A stretch of DNA of 64,000 nucleotides from Bacillus sp. T33-2 (GTDB lineage: Bacteria; Bacillota; Bacilli; Bacillales; Cytobacillaceae). Below, one piece after another: positions 55,561-64,000 of the stretch (the first letter of the stretch is position 1; the number at the start of each line of letters is the position of its first letter). The stretch spans positions 102,730 through 166,729 of the forward strand of contig NZ_PGVB01000021.1 of assembly GCF_002860205.1 (NCBI RefSeq), read 5' to 3'. A model generated the notes under the pieces. It was not told where the DNA came from. It did no database searches and was given only the letters and a program-made list of their open reading frames with translations. A program made the position numbers and the translations under genes.

Positions 55561-57779
55561 TTACGATATAGCTAATTCAGGATCTTGTTTACGGACCCTG
55601 CCTTTGACGAGCAGCACAATTAATGACAGAGTTGAAAAGCCTACCAGGTAACCTAGCAAAATGACCATGTTCCACAGCGCTCCGCCAAAATCATTCAACG
55701 AGATGACCGACTTAAACCCGGCGATCGAATAAGTAAACGGCAGGAACTTGCTTATCCCTCTGTGCAATTCAGGCAGCATGTCGATTGGCAGGTTTGCACC
55801 GGTAATGGATAACTGGAGAACGACCAAAGCCAACGCGATAAACCGGCCGAAGTTTTTGCCGAAGGAGGCCAGGAACAGCACAATCGATGAAAACACGACG
55901 CTCACTACAATGGCAAATATGATCACCCCAACTGGATTGGTCACATGAAGTTTCAGAAGTAAAACAACAACTGCCAACAGAAGAATTGCCTGGGCGATTG
56001 CCAGTGAGGCCAACTTCATGAATTTCACCGCGAACCATCTGAAACCTGAAATGTGTGACGGCCTGTTAAAATCAATAAACATGGACATGACGAGGATTCC
56101 GGCAAATAGTCCCAATGTAAGTACATATGGAGCAGTCGAATCACGATAATGTTTATACCCATTAATTTGGCTGCCTACGAGTTCAACTGGGGCTGCAAAC
56201 ATGCCTGCGTTTTCTTGTCCGGTGTTAGGCCGCTTGTTTTATCGGCACCTTCCTTCAGTCCTGCGGCAAGCTTGTTGCTTCCGTCATTCACTTTTCCGGC
56301 ACCGTCGTTCAATTTGGTAGTGCCCTCTGACAAGGTGCCCCAGCCTTTATTTACAGTTGATGTACCGTTGCTGACCTGTCCCATGCCATTATCAATTTTT
56401 GCCGCACCTGCCGTAAGCGCTTTCCATCCTTCATCTACTTTCGCATTGCCGTCCGAGATTTGGGCAGCACCCGCATCCAACCGGGTAACCCCGCCAGTCA
56501 GTTCCTTCCAGCCGCTGTTGACCTTGCCATTTCCATCAGCGATTTGCCTGGCGCCGGCTTCCAATTTGGCGGCTCCCTCGTCTACTTTTATCTGCCCGGC
56601 GACAAGCTTATTTAAACCTTCATTTAAATCGGTTGCTCCAGGCACTGCCGTTTCTACAACTCCCTGAGCAACTTTAGCTGAACCTATTCGTAACTTTTCA
56701 GCTCCTTCTACAATTAGTTGAAAATTTGGGTCTAATTTAGTTGTGACATTAAATTCCTGGTATTTTTTAATGCCTTCCTCTAATGCCAACGCTCCAGCAG
56801 CAACATCTGCAGTCCCGGACTGTAAACGCCCGGCAAGGCCGTCTTTTAAGCCCTGGCTCCCTGCCTGTGCCTTTTTCAAACCATCTAATATCTGGCCGGT
56901 TCCATCCTTGAGGGTCATAGTTCCGGCATGCAGCTGCTGTGATCCATCAGCCAGCTTCGCGATGTCCCCGGACTTATCCTGCAGGCCTTTCAACAGGGTG
57001 GCGGTTCCATTCTTTAGCTCTTTCGTGCCGTTCGCCAATTTAGTAATATCCGCCTGCTTATCAGAAAGCGAGCTGTACATCTGCCCTGTCCCAGCTTTCA
57101 GCTGGTTTGCACCATCGGCGAGCCTTACAATATCGGGTGATTTTTCAACAACTGATTGGTTTAATTGGGTTGTGCCATCCTTGAGCTGGGTCGTTCCGTC
57201 TGCAAGCTGTGCTGAACCGTCTGCAGCTTTCTGGAAACCCTCTGCCACATCATCAAGGCTTGAAAAAACTGTTGTGGTATATTCTTTTGTAACTGAATCC
57301 GCAAGCTGCTCCCGAATTCTTTCAGTAGCGGTTTCGGTAACCTTTGATGCTAGGAAATTAAGACCTTCATTTTGGATGTATTCGATTTTTAGCTTTTTTG
57401 GATCAGGATCCATTACTGTCTTCACTCGTTCCGACAGGTCCTCAGGCAGGACAATGACCATATAATATTTATTGTTCTGGAGGCCCTTCATCGCAGTCGC
57501 GGAATCAACAAAATTCCAGCCTAATGCTTTCCCATCCTCCAAATTCTCAACGAGGTCTTTGCCGACGTTGACAGGCGTTTCCCCGGACATCGCTCCTTTG
57601 TCATTGTTGACCACAGCCACCGGCAAATTGGACAGGTTGTCATAAGGGCCCCATTTAGCCGATAACAAAATCCCTCCATACACCACAGGTACAAGCAGCG
57701 CGGCAATCATGGACCCCAGCAATGCCTTGTTGGCCGCGATTTTTGAAAACTCAGCAGCTAGCAGGCTGAAAACATTCAT
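55561..57779 (-). pseudogene. yhgE: YhgE/Pip-type membrane protein, frameshifted
   Basis: A large ABC-2-like membrane protein of about 735 residues in two frames. The first part (to 56175) has a membrane helix at residues 18-36, the Pip/EsaA-like domain (YDNLSNLPVAVVNNDKGAMS) and about fifteen imperfect repeats of the L-x-D-G-x-x-Q-L-x-x-G-T type, likely a long coiled coil. The second part (from GQENAGMFAAPVELVGSQI) carries four to five C-terminal helices. The junction TPD/GQENAG near 56215 needs one extra G (GG from GGG) to join. Relatives resemble phage-receptor and type VII secretion accessory proteins. Confidence 0.8.
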
Positions 57780-58161
57780 ACTAACACCTCCATTTTTGGT
57801 TTTGGACCGCCATTATAAATTTGGTATAGTACTGCCAGGAAATAAATTAATGAATCCGCATTCATACTTTAAAAATCATAATATTTCAAAAAATATAAAA
57901 AAATCCAGCGGTTTCATGAATAATACATAAATTTACACAATAAGTACTAATTGTTGTATCCCTCAAGTAGTACCTCATATAGGTCAAACAACAGCCACAC
58001 ATACATACAACAATCTATATAGAAAAAACCCGCGTGCGGCAAATGAAACCCGATTTTTTACATTAAGGACATGCCAAAACCCTGTTTCACCTCCATATAC
58101 AGGTGAAACAGGGTTTTGGCATTCCACGAATTTATTCCAGCTCAAGCAGGCTTAAACTACG
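57780..58161. other. Intergenic stretch with a long perfect stem-loop
   Basis: At 58072-58121 a 21-bp perfect inverted repeat (arms 58072-58092 and 58101-58121, 8-nt loop) lies 40 bp beyond the yqjF stop. It lacks a clear T tract on either side. The rest of the region is AT-rich upstream sequence of yhgE with no other feature. Confidence 0.7.
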
Positions 58162-58905
58162 TTAATCTTCAGCTATTGGAGGCCAAAATAATGCTTGTTG
58201 TGTTAGCGAATAATGGATTAACGGCTCGGTTTTAAGTATGGAGGGAGGCAGGAACCGGGCCATGGTGTTGTCCCTGATATGTGCTTCTGCCTTCTGCAGC
58301 CTCCACTTTTTATGGTGAATGTCTGTCCTGATCAGCTTCTTGCCATTTTCCGTCCATAAGCAATAGCGCTCTGTCAGCCACTCATCAAGACTGCCTTCTC
58401 CACTGAAATAGATGGATGATACAGGTTTATAATGGCAGTCGAAGCTTTCATCAGGCTGGCCTTCTTGCTGTCGCTTGCTAAAAAACTTGACCAGTCCGTC
58501 TTCTCTCCCAATGCTCATTTTTGCGTTCATATATGGTAAATTATACGTTGCTTTCGCTCCCATTACAGCTAAACGGCTATCCGCATCCATCGAAAAAAAA
58601 TACACACCAGTCCTGCTTTTGTATTTTACGTAGGTCCTGACATTCAGCTCAAGAAACGAGCTCAGCATCGGTACAGGCGGCATTGCCCTTAATCTCATAC
58701 CTTTAACGTGAAATGGCACAATCCCAATCCATGCAGTCCCATTATATAAGTCCAGTTCAAGACTGTCGGGAATTTTATTGATTAGGGCTTCTGCCGGAAC
58801 GGGCCAGTGGAGAAACAGCACATTATCCCATCTTTGCGTCATGACCCAGGGCAGATTAGGGAGCGGAAAAGGCCTGTGGCTGGTTGTTAATAGCTCTTCG
58901 TGCAT
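58162..58905 (-). CDS. yqjF: YqjF-family protein (DUF2071)
   Basis: A 247-residue cytosolic protein of the DUF2071/YqjF group. Typical segments are PWVMTQRWDNVLFLHWPVPA, TAWIGIVPFHVKGMRLRAMP, FLELNVRTYVKYKSRTGVYF and a C-terminal TEPLIHYSLTQQALFWPP. The fold resembles acetoacetate decarboxylase-like barrels. In B. subtilis YqjF is implicated in responses to aromatic nitro compounds. Monocistronic. Confidence 0.88.
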   Translation of the reverse strand: MHEELLTTSHRPFPLPNLPWVMTQRWDNVLFLHWPVPAEALINKIPDSLELDLYNGTAWIGIVPFHVKGMRLRAMPPVPMLSSFLELNVRTYVKYKSRTGVYFFSMDADSRLAVMGAKATYNLPYMNAKMSIGREDGLVKFFSKRQQEGQPDESFDCHYKPVSSIYFSGEGSLDEWLTERYCLWTENGKKLIRTDIHHKKWRLQKAEAHIRDNTMARFLPPSILKTEPLIHYSLTQQALFWPPIAED

Positions 58906-59097
58906 GGTTCATACCTCCTGATGGATTATCCTTTTACCCTGCAGCATTTTGATGCGAATGGACATATGAACAAGTAAGCATAATGGCAATGTGTATGATG
59001 AAGCAGGAATACTATTTCTTTTATTGCCTGATATTTTCCCCATAAACTTTCTTCTTTGGTTTACGTTGCTATTTTTTCAATATAGTTTACCGCAATG

Positions 59098-59132
59098 AAA
59101 AAACCGCAAAATGAGTGATCACTTTGCGGTTT
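59098..59132 (-). terminator. Terminator of the coat protein genes
   Basis: AAACCGCAAA (59101-59110) pairs with TTTGCGGTTT (59123-59132); on the minus strand a TTTTTTC tract follows. It lies 44 bp beyond the second coat gene. Confidence 0.75.
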
Positions 59133-59175
59133 ATCAACGCGGCAGCCTAAATTTGGCCATCATAATAGTGTTTTG

Positions 59176-59469
59176 CTAGAACTGTGAATCTGGGTGCAAG
59201 TTATTTTGCATAAGTTCCTGGACGTTGTGCATTTGTTCTGTTGTAGCGAGCTCTGTTTCGTACCATCCTCTGCCATTCATGATTTCAAAAAGCTCGTATT
59301 GATTGGCGCTCGCATTTTCAAAGCACTGTTCATATATTTCACGCAGTTCTTTATGGGTTGTTTCCAACATCGTATTACTGACGCTCCTGCAACGTCCCTT
59401 CTCAAGCTCCAGGCAAAGCTGGAGCATTTCCCTGTCCGTCAATCCGCGGCCTGCTATGTTATTTGGCAT
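59176..59469 (-). CDS. Spore coat protein, CotF-like (larger subunit)
   Basis: A 97-residue helical protein. GLTDREMLQLCLELEKGRCR and THKELREIYEQCFENASANQ, followed by QYELFEIMNGRGWYETELAT, match the coat F domain, a ferritin-like bundle. The ATG at 59469 follows AAAGGGGGTG. It lies 22 bp downstream of a second short coat protein, an arrangement like the yraF-yraG pair. Expected expression is in the mother cell, though no SigK/SigE site was established. Confidence 0.8.
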   Translation of the reverse strand: MPNNIAGRGLTDREMLQLCLELEKGRCRSVSNTMLETTHKELREIYEQCFENASANQYELFEIMNGRGWYETELATTEQMHNVQELMQNNLHPDSQF

Positions 59470-59491
59470 GCGCTGCACCCCCTTTCATGCG

Positions 59492-59695
59492 TTAATGAGT
59501 TAATTGGGAACGGTTAAAATATTGAGCAAGATCAGCAATTTTTAATTGATGCTGCTCTGCCATGTTTTCCAGTCTGTGCCGTAAATCCCGATCCTTGCAT
59601 TGGAAAGCGCACCAGTTCATTGTCTTCGCTATAATTTCCTCTGCCCTTATTTCGTCCTCAATAAAGGCCAACTCTTTTGTCGTCAACTTGTTCAT
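59492..59695 (-). CDS. Small CotF-related spore protein
   Basis: A 67-residue helical protein: KLTTKELAFIEDEIRAEEI, TMNWCAFQCKDRDLRHRLEN and a QLKIADLAQYFNR end. It resembles the short partner of the CotF-like coat proteins. GGGGG precedes the ATG. First gene of a two-gene coat operon. Confidence 0.75.
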   Translation of the reverse strand: MNKLTTKELAFIEDEIRAEEIIAKTMNWCAFQCKDRDLRHRLENMAEQHQLKIADLAQYFNRSQLTH

Positions 59696-59797
59696 CCGTT
59701 TTCAACCCCCTGTAAACCATCTTATATTAGTATTTATTGGGTAAATAATTTTTATCCATATTAGCTTGAACAGTTAAACGCAAACAGTGAGGGCGGT

Positions 59798-62401
59798 TCA
59801 GTCCCGTACAAAAATGGCCCGGTACAATTGAATTACGATAAGGGGCATCAGCGATAGCCCATATACATAGTAAAGCTGTTCGGGGCTGAGAGGTTCCACT
59901 TCGAAAACGTCCCTTAGCGGATCTATCAGCAAAACAGCATGCAGCAGCACCACTCCAAGAATGACCGCATACCAAAGATATTTATTAGTGAACAGCCCTA
60001 TCCTGAAAAGCGGTTTCGTCGACCTTGCATTGAACCCGTGAATGAGCCTCGACAGACATAACGTAGCAAATGCCATCGTGCTGGCCAAGCCGGCATCCCC
60101 GGTTGACAGGCCTATATGAAAAGCAATGATGGTTGCCGTCCCGATCAGCAATCCTTCAATGATGACTCTCGCTGCGAATTCTTTGCTTAACAGAGGCTGT
60201 TTTATATCTCTGGGCTTTTCTTTCATAATATTTTTATTATGGGGCTCCAGGCCAATCGCTATCGCGGGCAGGCTGTCAGTGAGCAGATTGATGAACAACA
60301 GATGGACAGGCGCAAACGGGACAGGCAAAGCCCCAATTGAAGCATACAGGACTGAGAGTATACCCGCTGTATTGCCTGCCAATAGAAATCTTATCGAATT
60401 CTTGATATTCTCGTATATACTCCGCCCATTTGCGATTGCCTTGACAATCGTGGAGAAATTGTCATCTGTCAATACCATTGATGACGCGTCCTTTGCCACT
60501 TCCGTTCCGGTTATTCCCATTGCAATCCCAATGTCCGCCTGTCTCAGGGCAGGTCCATCGTTTACACCGTCACCTGTCATGGCAACTACATTGCCTTTTT
60601 CCTGCCATGCTTTGACGATCCTGATTTTGTGTTCTGGGGATACCCTTGCGTAAACAGAGTATTCCTCTACTTTTTGCATCAGTTCTGAATCACTGTATTT
60701 ATCGAGTTCAGATCCCTCAACCGCTTCGGACGCATTCCTCAAAATTCCGATCTGGCTGGCAATCGCACTTGCCGTTATTTTGTGGTCTCCCGTTATCATC
60801 ACTGGCTTGATGCCTGCCTGAATACAGCTTTCGACCGCTCCCTTCGACTCCTCTCTTGGGGGATCCATCATCGCTGTCAATCCTGCAAATATTAGGTCGT
60901 TTTCATCGTCAAGGCCGACTTTTTTATGCTCGTCCACCTCTTTATAAGCAAACGCCAAAACCCTTAAACCTTTGCTCGAAAAATCCTGATTGACGCTTTC
61001 AATATTTTTCTTGTCATCGTCCGTAAAATCCCTGACGCCTTCAGAGGTCTCTATCTTAATTACCTTTGACAGCAGTACATCGAGGGCTCCCTTCGTTATC
61101 ATCACTACCTTATCATTGAATCTATTGACTGTACTCATCAGCTTCCTGTCAGAGTCGAACGGAATCTCCTGCAGCCTTGGATAGTTGTCCCTGATCGCCT
61201 GTTCGTCCAGGTTATAGACTTCGCCCAGGTTAACCAACGCTATTTCTGTCGGGTCCCCTATTTCTTTCTTTTCCGTCGTCAGGGCATCATTGCACAAAAG
61301 GGCCTTTAATATGACATCCTTCTCGACGGGATTTTCCCTGTCCAATTTGTCGTACTCAAGTACCTTGTCCAGGACATACACCTTTTGGACCGTCATTTTA
61401 TTTTGCGTAAGGGTCCCTGTTTTGTCAGAGCAAATGACTGAAATGCTGCCAAGGCTTTCCACCGCATGGAGCTTCCTGATAATCGCATTTTCCTTCGCCA
61501 TTTTCTGGGTTCCAAAGGCGAGCACAATCGTTACGATCGAGCTCAACGCCTCCGGAATTGCCGCAACTGCAAGTGAGACCGCGAACATAAATGACGCAGC
61601 GATTTCCCGCCCTCTAAAAATATCAAGTGCAAAAATAATTAATGATACTGCAATAATGACAATGGCAAGCTTCTTCCCAAAATTGTCCAAATTCTCCTGC
61701 AGGGGGGTTTTCTTATCTTGTGCACTCTCCAGCAAGTTCGCAATTTTGCCAATCTCTGTCTTCATCCCTATTTCTGTCACTAGCACAACGGCCCGGCCAT
61801 AAGTGACAAAACTACCCGAAAATACCATATTCTTTCTGTCACCAAGCGGCACATTATCGTCGTCAATTGGCTCTGTCGACTTTATCGAACTTACCGATTC
61901 GCCTGTCAGGGAACTCTCATTGACCTGCAAGCTGTAGTTTTCGATGATCCTGCCATCTGCACTTACATAGTCACCTGCGTCCAGATACAATATATCCCCG
62001 ACTATAAGTTCCCGTGACGGTATCTCAATTTTTTGCCCATCCCTCAGCACCTTTGCTGTTGGAGAAGACAGAGCCTTCAGGCTGTTTAAAGACTGTTCTG
62101 CCTTAACGTGCTGTACTGTCCCAAGGATAGCATTCAGGATAACTACGATTAAAATCACAATCGTACTTTCATACTTTCCTAAGAAAGCGGAAATAATGGC
62201 AGCCACTAATAGAATGATAACAAGGAAATCCCTGAACTGTTCAAAAAACACTTGAATAGTGCTTATGCGTTCTGCTTCCGCCAGTTCATTAAAGCCATAT
62301 TTTTCACGCCTGCTTTGCACATCAGCCGTTTTTAATCCTTCATCCGAAACTTCCAGGACTCTCAAAGCCTCAGCTGAAGGCATCCTGTAAAATTCAGCCA
62401 C
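59798..62401 (-). CDS. P-type ATPase, Ca2+-transporting (P2A, LMCA1-like)
   Basis: An 867-residue cation pump. Actuator motif LTGES (165-169), M4 motif AAIPEALSS (PEAL, 283-286), phosphorylation motif DKTGTLT (D326-T332), and the hinge GDGVNDGPAL. The C-terminal half has six more helices. The PEAL form and overall pattern are like the Listeria calcium pump LMCA1 and B. subtilis YloB. It should export Ca2+ from the cytosol. Monocistronic, upstream of the coat genes on the same strand. Confidence 0.92.
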   Translation of the reverse strand: MAEFYRMPSAEALRVLEVSDEGLKTADVQSRREKYGFNELAEAERISTIQVFFEQFRDFLVIILLVAAIISAFLGKYESTIVILIVVILNAILGTVQHVKAEQSLNSLKALSSPTAKVLRDGQKIEIPSRELIVGDILYLDAGDYVSADGRIIENYSLQVNESSLTGESVSSIKSTEPIDDDNVPLGDRKNMVFSGSFVTYGRAVVLVTEIGMKTEIGKIANLLESAQDKKTPLQENLDNFGKKLAIVIIAVSLIIFALDIFRGREIAASFMFAVSLAVAAIPEALSSIVTIVLAFGTQKMAKENAIIRKLHAVESLGSISVICSDKTGTLTQNKMTVQKVYVLDKVLEYDKLDRENPVEKDVILKALLCNDALTTEKKEIGDPTEIALVNLGEVYNLDEQAIRDNYPRLQEIPFDSDRKLMSTVNRFNDKVVMITKGALDVLLSKVIKIETSEGVRDFTDDDKKNIESVNQDFSSKGLRVLAFAYKEVDEHKKVGLDDENDLIFAGLTAMMDPPREESKGAVESCIQAGIKPVMITGDHKITASAIASQIGILRNASEAVEGSELDKYSDSELMQKVEEYSVYARVSPEHKIRIVKAWQEKGNVVAMTGDGVNDGPALRQADIGIAMGITGTEVAKDASSMVLTDDNFSTIVKAIANGRSIYENIKNSIRFLLAGNTAGILSVLYASIGALPVPFAPVHLLFINLLTDSLPAIAIGLEPHNKNIMKEKPRDIKQPLLSKEFAARVIIEGLLIGTATIIAFHIGLSTGDAGLASTMAFATLCLSRLIHGFNARSTKPLFRIGLFTNKYLWYAVILGVVLLHAVLLIDPLRDVFEVEPLSPEQLYYVYGLSLMPLIVIQLYRAIFVRD

Positions 62402-62654
62402 TCAAATTCCCCCTCAACAGTTCTTTACTGTCCCATTACCAATACTGTTTAATTGTTCCTTGTTCTAAACAAAAATATACTGGTATGCTTGCCGTTGTCA
62501 TCAAAAGGGGAGCAGGAGTGTCCATCCGGGAGTTTAGCGTTTGAACCTGGACTCCAGTAGTCCGGAGGCGCTGGACTGGGAAGATCATACGGTAGGGCTT
62601 TTAGCAAGGAATCAGATCTGTATGATGACATTCCTTTTCAAGAAGCTGGTGAAT

Positions 62655-62690
62655 AGAAAAAAGAGGGATATCACACCCCTCTTCTCTCAG
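62655..62690 (-). terminator. Terminator of the DUF1292 gene
   Basis: On the minus strand AGAAGAGGGG pairs with CCCTCTT around GTGTGATAT and is followed by TTTTTCT. It starts 4 bp beyond the stop. The remaining 62402-62650 region shows nothing recognised. Confidence 0.7.
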
Positions 62691-62693
62691 AAA

Positions 62694-62963
62694 TCAATCC
62701 TCTTCTTCCATCATTGCTTCAAAAGCAGCGGATACTTTCTCAAATTCCGCGTCAGTTTCGATTGCTGATAAATCACCATCATTGTCGACCTTCATAAAGA
62801 AAACATCAATATCGTCTTCACCCGCCTGCTCGATGTCTTCCACGAAGCTTACAGCGACATAATCTGTATCTTCAATCGTCAATAGCCCCAAAACTTCAAC
62901 TTCCTGCTCCTGTTCAGTTTCGTCGCTAATTGTAAAAATTTCGCCTACTTGAATTTTTTCCAT
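62694..62963 (-). CDS. DUF1292-family protein
   Basis: An 89-residue acidic protein: MEKIQVGEIFTISDETEQEQ and EVLGLLTIEDTDYVAVSFVE, a pattern of the small DUF1292 proteins of Firmicutes, with an acidic helical tail. The ATG at 62963 is chosen because GGGAG precedes it at 7 nt; the frame from 63044 has no site. Function unknown. Confidence 0.8.
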   Translation of the reverse strand: MEKIQVGEIFTISDETEQEQEVEVLGLLTIEDTDYVAVSFVEDIEQAGEDDIDVFFMKVDNDGDLSAIETDAEFEKVSAAFEAMMEEED

Positions 62964-63174
62964 TCCGCCACTCCCTATCTGATTAATTTCCATACTGGTA
63001 TGCGGTTGCCTAATTATTATCTTCCCTAACACAATTGAATTCATGCTTTACGGAGACAATTTATATGAAATTCTCCGGTTCACCCGCTATATACTGGAAT
63101 TGAGTACACATAATGGGATAAAATAAAATGTACTCTAACCTGCATGAGTGATTAAAAAAAGAGGAAGTGCTAAT

Positions 63175-63555
63175 ATGATAAAAATAGAAATACCAGAACC
63201 TGATATTACGATTACACAGCGCACGCAAATAAGACAGGCTGACGAACCGGAAATTAAAAGCATATATGGATTCATAGATTTGCACCAGATCCCAAGGGAC
63301 AAAGGGGGAATCTTTCTATTTTTTAATATCAATGATGAACTCTTATTCGTTGGCAAAGCCAGGAAATTAAGACAAAGAGTGAAGAAACATTTTGAGGATA
63401 ATGTGTCACCGATCAAAAACCACAGGGATGAGGTTTATAAAATCGAAATTTGCATTGTGGAAGACCCAATGGACAGAGAAATTTATGAAACCTACATAAT
63501 CAATAAACTACAGTCTAAATACAATATCGAAAAAGTATTTTATAAACAGCTTTGA
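63175..63555 (+). CDS. GIY-YIG-type nuclease-domain protein
   Basis: A 126-residue protein. GGIFLFFNINDELLFVGKAR is the first half of a GIY-YIG-like domain (here G-I-F...F-V-G), followed by KLRQRVKKHF and a late EIYETYIINKLQSKYN with the Glu and Asn usual in the fold. The standard tyrosines of GIY and YIG are replaced by F and V, so catalysis is uncertain. The ATG at 63175 follows AGAGGAAG. Confidence 0.7.
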   Translation: MIKIEIPEPDITITQRTQIRQADEPEIKSIYGFIDLHQIPRDKGGIFLFFNINDELLFVGKARKLRQRVKKHFEDNVSPIKNHRDEVYKIEICIVEDPMDREIYETYIINKLQSKYNIEKVFYKQL

Positions 63556-63560
63556 CAGCG

Positions 63561-63592
63561 AAAACTCCACAACCTTTTGGAAGTGGAGTTTT
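63561..63592. terminator. Bidirectional terminator
   Basis: AAAACTCCAC (63561-63570) and GTGGAGTTTT (63583-63592) form a perfect 10-bp stem with A and T tracts on the two sides, between two convergent genes. Confidence 0.85.
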
Positions 63593-63597
63593 GCCGT

Positions 63598-63955
63598 TTA
63601 CTTATGGTTAAACAAGAATAGCGATACAAATAACAGCACAATAGCAACCATCTTTTTTATATCCAGGGGAATAGATTTCCCACCGAACAACCCAAAATGA
63701 TCAATGACCGCCCCGAACATCAGCTGTCCAGCAATGACCGCCACAAGCGCGGGGGCAACACCAATGTTGGGGACAGCAACAACCATGATACTTACATAGA
63801 GCGCACCGAGCAAACCACCGAGCAGCTGCCATTTAGGGACTGCGAACATCCCTCCTAAATTACCCTTGCCGAAAAACACTACTAAAAAGAACAGGGCAAC
63901 TGTACCAATCAAAAAAGAAATAAAAGCACCTTCTAGAGAGACTGCTGAAAATATA
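63598..63955 (-). pseudogene. DMT-superfamily (DUF606/YdcZ-like) transporter, damaged 5' end
   Basis: The frame read from 63912 (FLIGTVALFFLVVFFGKG, then PKWQLLGGLLGALYVSIM and PLDIKKMVAIVLLFVSLFLF) is the body of a YdcZ-type small multidrug-like transporter. Upstream codons VSLEGAFI are in the same frame back to a TAA at about 63955, but the natural N-terminus (VNLKAYIFSSL...) is in another frame. A two-base slip in a CTCTCT tract would explain it. No valid start is seen before the window ends. Confidence 0.5.
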
Positions 63956-64000
63956 AGCCTTTAAATTTACTGCAATGAAATTAAAAAGATTAGGGGATGA

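Overview
The window reads as chromosomal DNA from a moderately low-GC, spore-forming Bacillaceae species. Support comes from strong AGGAGG-type ribosome sites, frequent GTG/TTG starts, CotF-type coat proteins, and lineage-typical genes (yeeI, ykvR-like DUF3219, yqjF, yhgE, yetF, yjdF-like). No rRNA, tRNA, prophage, insertion sequence or CRISPR array was seen.

Layout. 1-8200: the 5' part of a formaldehyde dehydrogenase gene with a promoter and catabolite-repression site, a YetF protein, and a decayed zone (oxalate decarboxylase and a DsrE/rhodanese-type sulfur locus broken by frameshifts). Next to the decayed sulfur genes are an intact CstR-like persulfide sensor, a perfect operator-like palindrome and a thiosulfate uptake pair (YeeE/TsuA + TusA/TsuB). 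8400-15900: MscS channel, TerB-like protein, an ECF41-type sigma factor paired with an NDH-2-like flavoprotein behind a candidate ECF41 promoter, YjdF-like membrane protein and a Gln/Gly-rich repeat protein. 15100-19430: a possible lipid locus (CDP-alcohol phosphatidyltransferase, class II aldolase with an extra N-terminal region, zinc dehydrogenase, divergent lipid kinase). 19770-31100: acyl-CoA ligase, DUF3219-LLM flavoprotein-cysteine synthase operon, amino-acid-oxidase-like flavoprotein, epimerase, a nucleotidyltransferase broken by an in-frame TGA, SulP transporter and universal stress protein.

31338-51500 is the centre of interest: about 20 kb, all on the minus strand, of acyl-CoA catabolism. 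The upstream operon encodes thioesterase, SDR, enoyl-CoA hydratase, quinone reductase-like MDR, acyl-CoA synthetase, an R2-like ligand-binding oxidase (R2lox), aldehyde dehydrogenase and iron alcohol dehydrogenase. The middle part encodes two acyl-CoA dehydrogenases, FabG-like SDR and a split MaoC hydratase. The last part holds an ACAD10/11-like dehydrogenase, SDR, an APH-type kinase, a ComB-like phosphatase, an esterase and a thiolase. Four near-identical 22-bp palindromes lie upstream of genes here and beside a TetR gene, so this looks like one regulon. My inference is a route in which R2lox and the ADH/ALDH/ligase genes feed oxidised chains into beta-oxidation, while the kinase + ACAD11-like pair handles 4-hydroxyacyl-CoAs.

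51670-64000: a 52-bp tandem repeat array, a NERD-domain gene with an in-frame stop, YeeI, a membrane-anchored GH18 hydrolase, a frameshifted YhgE, YqjF, two coat proteins, a calcium-type P-ATPase, DUF1292 and GIY-YIG proteins, and a damaged DMT-type transporter gene at the edge. At least six genes carry inactivating lesions, several of them single-base deletions; whether these are real decay or assembly errors should be tested against reads.
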